A stretch of 64,000 nt of DNA. It comes from Streptomyces sp. NRRL F-5126. GTDB taxonomy: Bacteria > Actinomycetota > Actinomycetes > Streptomycetales > Streptomycetaceae. The notes under the pieces were generated by a model that was given only the letters and a program-made list of their open reading frames with translations, was not told where the DNA came from and did no database searches. Below are positions 51,504 through 61,054 of this stretch, piece after piece. How positions within the stretch are numbered: the first letter of the stretch is position 1; each line of letters opens with the position of its first letter. The stretch is from assembly GCF_000721265.1 (NCBI RefSeq), contig NZ_JOFZ01000001.1, positions 744,001 to 808,000 of the forward strand, in the 5' to 3' direction. The position numbers and the translations under genes are program-made.

Positions 51504-51548
51504 TCCGCCCACTTTCGGTGTGGGACGGGGCGGCCCCGCCGTGTTCGG

Positions 51549-51611
51549 CCCGTACGCGCCGTGCTCGCCGCCCCGGGTCGGGCCCGGGGCGGCGAGCACG
51601 GCGCGTACGGG
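51549..51611. terminator. 29-bp perfect inverted repeat between convergent genes
   Basis: 51549-51577 is the exact reverse complement of 51583-51611 with a 5-base spacer. It is placed between the response regulator stop and the rhamnosidase stop, so it should terminate both. It is longer than the other terminators seen in the window. Confidence 0.75.
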
Positions 51612-51622
51612 ACGCGTCCCTG

Positions 51623-54600
51623 TCAGGGCGCGAGTTCCGCGATGCGGGAGAAGCCGTCCTGGGTGCCGGTGACCACCACCCGCACACGCGTGGTCTCCAC
51701 CGGTGCCGCGAACGCGATCCGCCGGACGACGGAGGAGTTGCCCGCCACCGTCGCCTGCGTCGTCCACTCCGTGCCGTCCCAGGTCTGGACGGTGAAGTCG
51801 GTGGGCACACCGTCCGGGAACGAGACGACTTCCACACCGCCCAGCTGCTTCGCGGACGGGCCGGTGACGGTCAGTATGTCCGGGTAGGCGTTCTGCGTGT
51901 CGTCGTTCCAGAAGGTGGACGTGTTCCCGTCGATGGCGTTGGCGGCGTCGTAGGTGCGTGTCGCGCCGCCCACGACGTTGGGCGCGTGCGAGCTCGACGC
52001 GGCCGCCGTGGTGCCGTCCGCCCAGCGGCCGAACACCGGGACGGTGACGGTGCCGGTGGCGACCGTGCCGTCCTGCGCCCGCACGCTCAGCGACACCGGA
52101 TAGGAGTCCCCTGCCGCGTCGGCCGGCACCGCGATCCGCACGGTGGCGAGTGTGACCGACCGCGCCGGTGTCAGAGAGATCTTCGCCGGGGAAGCGGTGG
52201 CGGACCAGCCGTCCGGCACCCGCGCCGTCAGCCGCGCACCGGCCGCACCGGCCGCACCGGTGGAGGAGCCCTCGACCGCGACGCGCACGTCCACGGATGT
52301 GCCCGCGCTGACGGGCGCGGCGGTCCCCGCTGTCAGGGACAGGTGCGTGACGGGGGTCCGGGGCGCCGTGACCGTGAAGGTGTAGTCGCCCGAGCCCGCG
52401 GTCAGGGTCAGCGCCTGGCCGTTCGCCCCGCCCACAGACAGGCCGGGGTCCGTCTGCGGGTGGCGGCCCGCGGCATAGACGGTGTGGCCGCCCTCGCGGA
52501 CCGTGGATCCGGTCCCGCCCAGCAGCGGCAACTCGATCGTCGCCGTCGCGCCGACGGGGACGACGGCGTGGTAGGTGAGTTTCGTCCCGTCGCGCCGCCA
52601 GGAGCTTTCGACGATGCCGCGGACGGTCCGCTGCGTCGCCGACACGTGGGTGAGGTCGCCGACGACGCTCGGCGCCAGCGTGAGGTGGCGGTAGCCGGCG
52701 CCGCCGCTGTCCGGTTGGATGCCGGCGAGCTGCTGATAGTACCACTGGCCGATGGAGCCGGCCAGGCCGATGTGGTCCTTGGACGACGTGCCGTCGGCGG
52801 CGGACGAGTCGGGCCACTTCTCCCAGATGGTGCCGGGGCCGTTGTCCACCATGTACCCGAAGCTCGGGGCGTCGTGGCGCTGCGCCACGGCGAGCGCGAC
52901 GTCGTTGCGTCCGTACATGGCGAGCGCCTGGAAGACGTAGGTGGTGCCGACGAACCCGGTGGTGACGTGGTCGTCGTGTGCGGCGACGTCCTGTACCAGC
53001 CGGTCGACGGCGGTCGCCCGCTGGTTGTCCGGGACCAGGCCGAGGACCAGCGGCATGGCGTAGGAGAGTTGGGAGCCGTTGCCGAAGACGCCCGACCTGG
53101 CGTCGAAGTAGCGCTTCAGGAACCCGGCCTTCACCTGCCCGGCGAGTGCGGTGTAGCGGGTGGCGTCGGCGGTGTGTCCCGTGACGGCGGCCATCTTCGC
53201 GAGCAAGGTGGCGTCGAGGTAGTAGAACGCGGTCTGGAAGTAGGAGTGCGGTGTGCTGACGGAGGCCTGCCAGTCGTCGCCCCAGGCCGTCGGGGAGTGG
53301 ACCACGACGTGGTCGGCGTCGCTGATGGTGGCGAGGTAGTCGACCCACGCCTTCACCCGCGCGTAGTTCTCCGTGATCGGCCGGGTGCTGCCGTACTGGG
53401 TGTAGTCGTGCCAGATGATCTCCGGGTACGCCGTGCCCCACGCGGGGTCGGTGGCCCAGGAGTTCTGGCCGCCGTTGGCGGGCGCCACGGACGGGATGCT
53501 GCCGTCGGCGTTGGCGCTGGTGCGGACGTCCCCGAGCCACTTGTCGTAGAAGGACTGCATGTCGAAGTTGCTCATGGCCTCCCGGTCGGTGTCGCCCGCG
53601 TCGCCGAGCCAGCCGTGCCGCTCGCGGGTGGGGCAGTCCACCGGGATGGATTGCAGGTCGTTGAGCTGGGTCTGCGCCACTGCGCCCTGGATCTTGTTCA
53701 GCAGCGGATCGGACGTGGTGAACCGCCCGGTGACCGGGACATCGGTGTGCACGGCCTGCGCGGTGACCGTGACGTCGGCGTCGTCGGGCAGCCCCTTGAG
53801 TTCGGCGTAGCGGAAGCCGGCGTACGTGAAGTGCGGTGCGTACGTCTGCGCACCCGAGCCGTCGAACGTGTAGTGGTTGGTCTGCCGCGGCGCATCGGCG
53901 TCGGAGAAGCTGATGTTGGCCGTGGACACCTGGCCGTGCGCGTCGAGGATCTCACCCTGTTTGATGTCCACCGTGGTGCCGGCGGGGGCGGTGGCCCGCA
54001 CGGTGACCCATCCGGTGCGGTTCTGGCCGAAGTCGTAGACGCGCGTCCCCGCGGCGGGCCGCGTCTGCGCGACCGGCTTGAACGTCCGGACGACGCGGGT
54101 GGGGGGTGTCACGTCCGCCCGGGGTGTGGTCATCGCGTCGAACGTGGTCGTGGAGTGGGCGCCGTACGCGCCGAGTTCGGCCAGACGGAACGTGCATCCC
54201 GCGCTCGTGCACGGCAGTTCGGTGGCGGTCACCCGGATGTAGCGGCCCGTGACGTCGACGGGGAGGTCGACGGGCGAGGCGCCGGGGTTCGGCTGGTCGG
54301 CGCCGGTGCGGTCGGCGACGGTGGTGGCGTCCGCGAACGTCGGGTCGTCGCCGACCTGGACCTTGTAGCGCACGGGGAAGCCGTCGCCGGGCAGGTCACC
54401 GGCCGTGTCGTTGGTGGGCCTCGCCGGGAAGAGCCGGATGGTGCGCAGGTGCTTGTCGGCGCCGAGGTCGGTCTGGACCCACTTGGTGGTGTCCCCGCTC
54501 GACTCGATCCGCGAGTGGTAGCCCTCCGAGGCGTCGACCGAGCCGTCGATCCCGTCGGTGAGTGCGGGCGGCGACCACCCCGCGGTGGTCGTGGTGTCGA

Positions 54601-55714
54601 GGGCGGTGACGGGCTTGCCCTCGGCCAGGCTCTTCGGGTGTGCGACGGGGAACAAGGCGCGCACGGGCGCCCAGCCGCTGTCGTCGAACCCGGTGGTGTC
54701 CCAGCCGGGCACGCTCCTGCGCGCGTCGTACGTCTCGCCGTACCAGAAGTCGTCGCCCGTGACGGGGCCCGCGGCCGTCTTCCAGGAAGGGCCGGTGCCG
54801 AAGGCCGCGGTGGAGCCGTCGGTGTAGGTGACGTCGAGCTGCGCGGCGAACACGGGTTGGCCGCTGAACTGCCCCTTGCCGGCCATCATGGCGAGGGTGT
54901 TGCGTCCTTTTCCGAGTCGGGAGGTGACGTCCAGGTCGCGGTAGAGCACCCGGGAGTCGTAGTCCGTGACCGAGGAGTCCAGGACCTCGGTGGATCGCAG
55001 TCTCGCGCCGTTGAGATGGGGCTCGACCACGCCCTGCGCCCCGAAGTACAGGCGGGCCCGGGCCACCGGTTTGGTGAGGGTGAAGTCGCCGCGCGTGTAG
55101 GCGCCGTCGTCGACCCGCAGCCACCAGGCCGACCAGTCGGCGGGCTTGGGCAGCCCGACGTCGAAGGAGGCGCGCGCGGACCAGGGGGACGCCTTGCCCT
55201 GCTTGTTCCACGTCCTGACGGACCAGGTGTAGGTGTGGTCGGAGGCGAGCGCGGGCCCCGAGTAGGTGACGGCGGTGGAGTTCGCGGAGCGCACGCGGCC
55301 GGAGTCCCAGCCGCTCGCGCCGTGGTGGTCCTTGCCGTGGCCCTTGCCGTGGCCGGACGCCTCTTCCCGCCCGGGGCTTGGGGAGACGCGGATCTCGTAG
55401 GCGGTCTGCGCCTCGTCACGGCCCTTGTCGCGCACCGTCCAGGCGAACTCGGGCCGTGATCGGTCGAGCAGCACGTCGGACGCCTGCCCGTCGAGGCGGA
55501 GGGCCGTCGGCGCGAGCGGGGAACCGGCGGTGGTCGGCCGTGCCGGCGGCGGCGCGGGGTGAGGGGGAGCAGCGGGATGCGCGACGTGCGTGGTCGGCAC
55601 CGCGGACGCGGGATGCGCCGAGGCCGCGGCGGGTAGGGCCATCGCCGCCGCGACGAGCACGGCCAGCGTCCCCGCACGCTTGCGCCGGCCTCTTCGGTGT
55701 CCAGCTGTGAGCAT
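51623..55714 (-). CDS. Secreted GH78 alpha-L-rhamnosidase
   Basis: A 1363-residue enzyme; ATG 55714 follows GAGGAGGTG. Signal peptide (~13-33) then Bac_rhamnosid_N (PTALRLDGQASDVLLDRSRPEFAW), a jelly-roll region (NGARLRSTEVLDSSVTDYDSRVLYRDLDV), a discoidin-like insert (residues ~400-510), and the alpha-barrel with DCPTRERHGWLGDAGDTDRE, which carries the catalytic acid of GH78. After FGYMVDNGPGTIWEKW and the C-terminal beta domain comes an NPCBM-like segment and a C-terminal F5/8 discoidin domain. It removes terminal rhamnose from plant glycosides or pectin. The LacI-type operator at its promoter suggests sugar induction. Confidence 0.92.
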   Translation of the reverse strand: MLTAGHRRGRRKRAGTLAVLVAAAMALPAAASAHPASAVPTTHVAHPAAPPHPAPPPARPTTAGSPLAPTALRLDGQASDVLLDRSRPEFAWTVRDKGRDEAQTAYEIRVSPSPGREEASGHGKGHGKDHHGASGWDSGRVRSANSTAVTYSGPALASDHTYTWSVRTWNKQGKASPWSARASFDVGLPKPADWSAWWLRVDDGAYTRGDFTLTKPVARARLYFGAQGVVEPHLNGARLRSTEVLDSSVTDYDSRVLYRDLDVTSRLGKGRNTLAMMAGKGQFSGQPVFAAQLDVTYTDGSTAAFGTGPSWKTAAGPVTGDDFWYGETYDARRSVPGWDTTGFDDSGWAPVRALFPVAHPKSLAEGKPVTALDTTTTAGWSPPALTDGIDGSVDASEGYHSRIESSGDTTKWVQTDLGADKHLRTIRLFPARPTNDTAGDLPGDGFPVRYKVQVGDDPTFADATTVADRTGADQPNPGASPVDLPVDVTGRYIRVTATELPCTSAGCTFRLAELGAYGAHSTTTFDAMTTPRADVTPPTRVVRTFKPVAQTRPAAGTRVYDFGQNRTGWVTVRATAPAGTTVDIKQGEILDAHGQVSTANISFSDADAPRQTNHYTFDGSGAQTYAPHFTYAGFRYAELKGLPDDADVTVTAQAVHTDVPVTGRFTTSDPLLNKIQGAVAQTQLNDLQSIPVDCPTRERHGWLGDAGDTDREAMSNFDMQSFYDKWLGDVRTSANADGSIPSVAPANGGQNSWATDPAWGTAYPEIIWHDYTQYGSTRPITENYARVKAWVDYLATISDADHVVVHSPTAWGDDWQASVSTPHSYFQTAFYYLDATLLAKMAAVTGHTADATRYTALAGQVKAGFLKRYFDARSGVFGNGSQLSYAMPLVLGLVPDNQRATAVDRLVQDVAAHDDHVTTGFVGTTYVFQALAMYGRNDVALAVAQRHDAPSFGYMVDNGPGTIWEKWPDSSAADGTSSKDHIGLAGSIGQWYYQQLAGIQPDSGGAGYRHLTLAPSVVGDLTHVSATQRTVRGIVESSWRRDGTKLTYHAVVPVGATATIELPLLGGTGSTVREGGHTVYAAGRHPQTDPGLSVGGANGQALTLTAGSGDYTFTVTAPRTPVTHLSLTAGTAAPVSAGTSVDVRVAVEGSSTGAAGAAGARLTARVPDGWSATASPAKISLTPARSVTLATVRIAVPADAAGDSYPVSLSVRAQDGTVATGTVTVPVFGRWADGTTAAASSSHAPNVVGGATRTYDAANAIDGNTSTFWNDDTQNAYPDILTVTGPSAKQLGGVEVVSFPDGVPTDFTVQTWDGTEWTTQATVAGNSSVVRRIAFAAPVETTRVRVVVTGTQDGFSRIAELAP

Positions 55715-55727
55715 GGTGACACCTCCT

Positions 55728-55746
55728 CAATGAAAACGTTTCATTG
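55728..55746 (-). promoter_or_regulatory. LacI-family operator before the rhamnosidase
   Basis: CAATGAAA-ACG-TTTCATTG, perfect 8-bp arms with a central CG, the form expected for LacI-type repressors. It starts 14 bases upstream of the start codon, overlapping or just downstream of the promoter. The core recurs at 55855-55865. Confidence 0.7.
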
Positions 55747-55854
55747 TTCGGAGATGTCTTACCGTCACCTCTTGTGCGTGGACAAGAGCCGTGACACAGA
55801 TCGATGTCGATCAACTCGCCGCGCCGCCGCGCCCCTTGCCCGCGGACGGCGATA

Positions 55855-55865
55855 TGAAACGTTCA
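55855..55865. promoter_or_regulatory. Second LacI-type half operator
   Basis: TGAA-ACG-TTCA repeats the core of the stronger operator about 125 bases away, a spacing suited to looping between the two. Confidence 0.4.
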
Positions 55866-55969
55866 AAGTCCAAGGCTCGTCGCGTGGCGGTCGGCTCGCG
55901 CTGTCAGTGGCACCGGCGATACTCCGTGGTGCCGGGGCCGCCGGGCTCCGCCACACGGAGGAGGGCCCC

Positions 55970-56548
55970 ATGGCCGAGGTACTGCTGTTCCACCATGCGC
56001 ACGGGCTGACGCGGGGCGTCCGCGCGTTCGCTCGGACGCTGGAGCGGGCGGGCCACACCGTCCACGTGCCCGACCTGTACGAGGGGAAGGTCTTCGACGA
56101 CCTCGGCGACGGCGCCGCCTACGCGCGGAGGACCGGGTTCGCCACGCTCGTCGAGCGCGGGCGCACCGCGGCCGACGCGCTGCCGGCGGGGCTCGTGTAC
56201 GCCGGGTTCTCTGCCGGCGTGCTGCCGGCGCAGGCGCTCGCGCAGACCAGGGCAGGGGCGAAGGGGGCGCTGCTGTTCCACTCGTGCGTCCCCGCCTCGG
56301 AGTTCGGCGGGGCGTGGCCGCCGTCGGTGCCGGTGCGGATCCACAGCATGGACCGCGACCCGTACTTCATGGACGAGGGCGACGTGGACGCGGCCCGCGA
56401 GCTCGTCGCGTCGGCGCCCGACGCCGAGTTGTACCTCTACCCGGGCGACGGGCACCTGTTCGCGGACAGCGGTCTTGAGGCGTACGACGAGAAGGCCGCG
56501 GCGCTGCTGACGGAGCGCACGCTCGGTTTCCTCGCCGCGCTCGGGTAG
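55970..56548 (+). CDS. Dienelactone hydrolase family protein
   Basis: A 192-residue alpha/beta hydrolase. ATG 55970 follows GGAGGAGGG. The nucleophile elbow is YAGFSAG (Ser) rather than the Cys of classic dienelactone hydrolase; Asp in HSMDRDPYF and His in YPGDGHLFADSG complete the triad. Substrate unknown; it may act as an esterase. It diverges from the rhamnosidase but its own start is 224 bases from the LacI-type site, so co-regulation is uncertain. Confidence 0.85.
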   Translation: MAEVLLFHHAHGLTRGVRAFARTLERAGHTVHVPDLYEGKVFDDLGDGAAYARRTGFATLVERGRTAADALPAGLVYAGFSAGVLPAQALAQTRAGAKGALLFHSCVPASEFGGAWPPSVPVRIHSMDRDPYFMDEGDVDAARELVASAPDAELYLYPGDGHLFADSGLEAYDEKAAALLTERTLGFLAALG

Positions 56549-56598
56549 CGGCGCGTGAGGGCTAGCGCCCCGGTCGGGCAGCCCCGCACGGCCCGCGG

Positions 56599-58074
56599 CT
56601 ACGGACAGTATTCCTCCGGCTCTTTTCCCGGCCTGAACCGGGCGAAGAGCACCGGGGAGTCCCATCCCGGCCTTTCACCGCCCATCCACGTCTCCACCGA
56701 CGGCTTCGGCGGACGGCTCACCCCGCCGGCCATGTACACGGCGACGGCGAGCACCGCACCCGCGACGGAGATGCCGAGGCAGATCCACAGCGCCGTCCTC
56801 GTACCCGAATCGGTGTCGCTCCCGGTGGTGGCGGCGATGTACAGCAGAACCGGGGCGATCAGGAACGCCGCCACCGCCCGGAGCAGCTCGATGATCGCGA
56901 ACACGCGCTGCACGTTGTTGGAGCGCAGGGAGAATCCGGCGATGAACAGCGCCGGCACCACTGCCGCGCCGACGCCGACGCCGACCAGTCCTGAGCCCAG
57001 GGCGGTGAGCACGGCCGTGGGCGGAGTGGTCACGTTGAAGACCACGCTGCCCGCGATCAGGAAGCCCATGCCGATGAGGACGTAGAGGTGCAGAAAGCGG
57101 GTACGGAAGATGACGCCGAAGGCGGCCGCGGTGACCACCGCACCGCCGAACTCGGGCAGGTAGAGCAGCCCCAGGCCCAGGGGGGTGTGGCGGGGCGCGA
57201 GCGAGGTCAGGGTCAGCGAGGTCGCCGACACCGACGCGGCGGCCGCACAGATCGCGGCGACGACTCCGGCCACCGGGAACGTGCTGACCAGACTCCTGAC
57301 GCACAGGAGCGGGTTCTTCGCCCGGTATTCGTAGCAGAACAGGACGACGATCAGCAGCAGCCCGCCGAGCAGCGGCCCGCAGGCCGCCGCGTCGAGGAAG
57401 GGGTGGTCGAGCAGCCACGAGGCGCCGAAGAACGAAGCCACGCACCCGACGGTGGCCAGCGCGAGCGCGACGTAGTCGATCGGCGCGCCACGATCGACCG
57501 GCGGCGTGTCCCGGAAGGTCAGGATCGACAGCACGAGCGCGGCGAAGGCGATCCCGGCGATGATCCAGAACAACGGCCGCCAGTCGTCGGTATCGGCCTG
57601 GATGCCGCCGACGACAGGGCCGAGCGCGACCGCTCCGAAGACGCACACGTTCAGGACCACCACCGTCACCCGCAGCCTGGCCGCCGGATAGTCGATGATC
57701 AGCGGCGGTACGGCGGCGATCAGCAGCAGGCTGGTGCACAGGCCCTGCAGCACGTGCCCGACGATGAACATCGCCGGGTCGGTGGCCGCCGCGGTGAGCA
57801 CCGAGCCGATCACCAGCAGGCAGCCGTAGACGAGCAGCATCCGCCGCTGCGGCCGGCGCTGGGCGAGCTGCACGGCCAGCACCGTTCCCACGGCGTAGCC
57901 GGCGTTGGACATGCCCGTCGTCACGTTCATCGCCTGGAGGCTCATGCCCAGCTCTCCGGCGATGCGCGGCATGAGGGGTCCCAGCGCGGCCGAGAGCGCC
58001 AGGTACGGCACCAGGGCGAACACCACCATGGCCGCCACCGCGGGATAGCGGCCGGCCAGCGGGCTCTGTCGCAT
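56599..58074 (-). CDS. MFS transporter (14-TM drug exporter type)
   Basis: A 491-residue membrane protein. ATG 58074 follows GGGAGGAAAA. MFS features: MSNAGYAVGTVLAVQLAQRRPQRRMLL (motif A region, residues ~43-69, quoted as key segment), LGPVVGGIQADTDDWRPLFWI and about 14 hydrophobic helices. It resembles DHA2-type proton-coupled efflux pumps. It lies upstream of no partner gene in this window; the divergent side is the UvrA-like gene's 3' end, so it is probably a single-gene unit. The substrate cannot be inferred. Confidence 0.88.
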   Translation of the reverse strand: MRQSPLAGRYPAVAAMVVFALVPYLALSAALGPLMPRIAGELGMSLQAMNVTTGMSNAGYAVGTVLAVQLAQRRPQRRMLLVYGCLLVIGSVLTAAATDPAMFIVGHVLQGLCTSLLLIAAVPPLIIDYPAARLRVTVVVLNVCVFGAVALGPVVGGIQADTDDWRPLFWIIAGIAFAALVLSILTFRDTPPVDRGAPIDYVALALATVGCVASFFGASWLLDHPFLDAAACGPLLGGLLLIVVLFCYEYRAKNPLLCVRSLVSTFPVAGVVAAICAAAASVSATSLTLTSLAPRHTPLGLGLLYLPEFGGAVVTAAAFGVIFRTRFLHLYVLIGMGFLIAGSVVFNVTTPPTAVLTALGSGLVGVGVGAAVVPALFIAGFSLRSNNVQRVFAIIELLRAVAAFLIAPVLLYIAATTGSDTDSGTRTALWICLGISVAGAVLAVAVYMAGGVSRPPKPSVETWMGGERPGWDSPVLFARFRPGKEPEEYCP

Positions 58075-58266
58075 CGGTCGTTTTCCTCCCGATCGGCGGT
58101 CGAAGTGGGATGACTGCATGCAGTCGCCACACTGGATCGCCGCTGCCGTCCCGGCGGCGCGCCCTGCCGTTGATGTCACCCGATCGACACTGAGGGTCCT
58201 GCCCGCGCGCCCGTACGCGGGATCGCCGTACCCGGCCGGGATCGCCGGATCCGGCCCCCGGGGCCG

Positions 58267-60909
58267 TCAGCCCGGCAGGTGGCGGGCCAGGTACGGGGCC
58301 GTACGGCTGTCCCGGGCGCGTGCCACCTCCCGTGGCGGGCCCGCGGCGACGACGCGCCCGCCCGCGTCGCCCGCGCCCGGGCCCAGGTCGAGGACCCAGT
58401 CGGCGCCCGCCACCACCGCCATGTCGTGCTCCACGAGCACCACCGTGTTGCCCGCGTCGACCAGGCCGTTCAGCCGGCGCATCAGCAGCTCGGTGTCCGC
58501 GGGGTGCAGTCCCGTGGTCGGTTCGTCGAGCAGGTAGAGGGTGTGGCCCCTGCGCGCCCGCTGCAGCTCGGCGGCGAGCTTGATGCGCTGCGCCTCGCCG
58601 CCGGACAGCTCGGTCGCGGGCTGCCCCAGGTGCAGGTAGCCGAGGCCGACGTCCTGGAGGGTGCGCAGGCCGCGGGAGGCGGCGGGCACGTCGGCGAAGA
58701 AGTCCGCCGCCGCGTCCACGGACAGGTCGAGCACCTCGGCGATGGTCAGGCCCCGGTAGGTGATCTCCAGCGTCTCGGGGTTGTAGCGGGCGCCGTGGCA
58801 CGTCGGGCAGGGCGCGTACGTGCCGGGCAGGAACAGCAGCTCCACGGCGACGAAGCCCTCGCCCTGGCACGTCTCGCAGCGGCCCGACGCCACGTTGAAC
58901 GAGAACCGTCCGCGCGTGTAACCGCGCGCCCGCGCCGCCTCGGTGGCGGCGAAGACGCCGCGTACCGCGTCGAACAGGCCCGTGTACGTGGCCAGGTTGG
59001 AGCGCGGGGTGCGGCCGATGGGCTTCTGGTCGACGCGCACGAGGCGGTCCGCGACGTCGAGGCCCTCCACGGCGGTCACCACGGGGTCCGCGGGGGCGGT
59101 GCCGAGGGCCGCCGTCTCGTCGCCCTCGCCGTTGCCGTCGGTGTCCTGGCCTTCGCCGTAATCGTCCCCGTCCTTGTCCCCGTCCGTGCCCGCCGCGTGC
59201 AGGTGGGCCGTGGCCACGTCGGCGAGTACCTGGCCGACCAGCGTCGACTTGCCCGAGCCCGACACCCCGGTCACCGCGGTGAGGACGCCGAGCGGCACGT
59301 CCACGTCGAGGCCGCGCAGGTTGTGCCGGGTGACGCCGCGCAGCCGCAGCCATCCTGACGGGGTACGGGGCGTGCGGGGCGTGCGCTCGGCCCTGGAGTT
59401 CTCGCCGTCCGCCGGGAACAGGTACGGGCGGGTCGCCGACTCCGCCACGTCCGCCAGGCCCCGCACGGGCCCGCTGTAGAGGACGCGGCCGCCGTACCGT
59501 CCGGCGCCCGGGCCCACGTCGACGAGCCAGTCCGCGCGGCGCGCCACCTCCATGTCGTGCTCGACGACGAAGAGCGAGTTGCCCCCGGCCCGCAGCCCTT
59601 CGAGCACCGCGAGCAGCGGCTCGGTGTCCGCGGGATGCAGCCCCGCCGACGGTTCGTCGAGTACGTAGACGACGCCGAAGAGGCCCGAGCGCAGCTGCGT
59701 CGCGAGCCGCAGCCGCTGCAGCTCGCCCGGCGAGAGCGTGGGCGTGGCGCGGTCCATGCTGAGGTAGCCGAGGCCGAGGCCGGTCAGGACGCCGATGCGG
59801 GCGACGAGGTCGCGCGCGAGCGCGACCTCGGCCTGCGTGGACTCCCCCGAGCCGGACGAACCCACCGCCGCCGTCGGCTCGTCCGGTTCGGCCGTCGGCA
59901 GCAGGGCCGCGGCGAGGTCGTCCAGCGGCATGGCGGTGAAGTGCGCGATGTCGTGCCCGGCGAAGGTGACGGCCAGCGCGTCCTGCCCCAGCCGCCTGCC
60001 GTGGCACACGGGGCAGGCAGCGCTCTCCAGGTGGCGCAGCATCCGCCGGCGCGTGGCCGCGCTCTTCGACTCGGAGAACGCGCGCATGACGTAGCGCTCC
60101 GCGCTCATGAACCTGCCCTGGTAGGGGCGCTGCACCCGGCCCGCCTCGCGCACCGGGTCGACGGTCACGACCGGCTGCTCGTCGCTGAAGAGGATCCAGT
60201 CGCGGTCCCCCTGCGGCAGCTCGCGCCACGGCCGGTCGATGTCGTAGCCGAGTGCGGCCACGACGTCGCGCAGGTTCTTGCCCTGCCACGCGCCGGGCCA
60301 GGCGGCGATGGCGTGTTCACGGATGGTCAGGGACGGGTCGGGCACGAGGGACCGCTCGGTGACGCGGTGCACCACGCCGAGCCCGTGGCACTCCGGGCAG
60401 GCGCCGGTCGCGGTGTTCGGCGAGAAGGCGTCGGAGTCCAGGCGGTCCTTCGCGTCCCGCGGGTAGGTGCCCGCGCGCGAGAACAGCATCCGCAGCAGGT
60501 TCGACAGCGTCGTGACGGTGCCGACCGACGAGCGCGAGCCCGGCGTGGAGCGCCGCTGCTGGAGCGCCACCGCGGGCGGCAGCCCGGTGATCTCGTCGAC
60601 GCGCACCGCGCCGACCTGGTGGATCAGCCGGCGGGCGTACGGCGCGACCGACTCGAAGTACCGGCGCTGGGCCTCCGCGTACAGCGTGCCGAACGCGAGC
60701 GACGACTTGCCGGAGCCCGAGACGCCGGTGAACACGGTCAGCGCGCCGCGCGGGACGTCCACGTCCACGGCGCGCAGGTTGTGCTGGCGCGCGCCCCTGA
60801 CCCGTACGAACGGGTCGTCGGACGCGTGGCCGCCGGCGGCGCCGGTGCGGCCGGTGCGGCCTGTGTGGCCTGTCCGGCCGCCGGCGGCACCTGTGCGGCC
60901 CGGCTCCAT
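58267..60909 (-). CDS. UvrA-like ABC protein (UvrA2/DrrC type)
   Basis: An 880-residue excinuclease-subunit-A homologue. ATG 60909 follows GGGAG. Two ABC modules: GVSGSGKSS with LSPGELQRL and YVLDEPSAGLHP, then GVSGSGKST with LSGGEAQRI and YLLDEPTTGLHP. Zinc modules CPECHG...CPVCHG and CETCQGEG...CPTCHG are present. An Asp/Gly-rich insert lies in the second module after Walker A. At under 900 residues it lacks the full UvrB-binding region of UvrA and matches the UvrA2/DrrC group linked to drug or DNA-adduct tolerance. The nearby MFS exporter fits a resistance role, by inference. Confidence 0.9.
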   Translation of the reverse strand: MEPGRTGAAGGRTGHTGRTGRTGAAGGHASDDPFVRVRGARQHNLRAVDVDVPRGALTVFTGVSGSGKSSLAFGTLYAEAQRRYFESVAPYARRLIHQVGAVRVDEITGLPPAVALQQRRSTPGSRSSVGTVTTLSNLLRMLFSRAGTYPRDAKDRLDSDAFSPNTATGACPECHGLGVVHRVTERSLVPDPSLTIREHAIAAWPGAWQGKNLRDVVAALGYDIDRPWRELPQGDRDWILFSDEQPVVTVDPVREAGRVQRPYQGRFMSAERYVMRAFSESKSAATRRRMLRHLESAACPVCHGRRLGQDALAVTFAGHDIAHFTAMPLDDLAAALLPTAEPDEPTAAVGSSGSGESTQAEVALARDLVARIGVLTGLGLGYLSMDRATPTLSPGELQRLRLATQLRSGLFGVVYVLDEPSAGLHPADTEPLLAVLEGLRAGGNSLFVVEHDMEVARRADWLVDVGPGAGRYGGRVLYSGPVRGLADVAESATRPYLFPADGENSRAERTPRTPRTPSGWLRLRGVTRHNLRGLDVDVPLGVLTAVTGVSGSGKSTLVGQVLADVATAHLHAAGTDGDKDGDDYGEGQDTDGNGEGDETAALGTAPADPVVTAVEGLDVADRLVRVDQKPIGRTPRSNLATYTGLFDAVRGVFAATEAARARGYTRGRFSFNVASGRCETCQGEGFVAVELLFLPGTYAPCPTCHGARYNPETLEITYRGLTIAEVLDLSVDAAADFFADVPAASRGLRTLQDVGLGYLHLGQPATELSGGEAQRIKLAAELQRARRGHTLYLLDEPTTGLHPADTELLMRRLNGLVDAGNTVVLVEHDMAVVAGADWVLDLGPGAGDAGGRVVAAGPPREVARARDSRTAPYLARHLPG

Positions 60910-61054
60910 GGCGCTCTCCCTGCGATTGCTGCTGCGTCCCGTGCCGGCCATTCTCGCGCAGGCGCGGGGGCGCCACCTGCGGGGTAGCCGCCGTACGGAG
61001 GCGGCGGCCGTGGCGGGGCACGGGCCGGGCAGTAGATCGTTTTATGGTGCTTTG

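Noticed and set aside
51479..55459. Very long open frame (over 1300 codons) on the plus strand
   Set aside because: It is antisense to the GH78 rhamnosidase, has no recognisable domain and is biased in composition; such shadow frames are common in GC-rich DNA.
56675..60289. Long minus-strand frame of about 1200 codons
   Set aside because: It is an alternative frame of the MFS and UvrA-like genes and consists of low-complexity Arg/Gly/Ala sequence.
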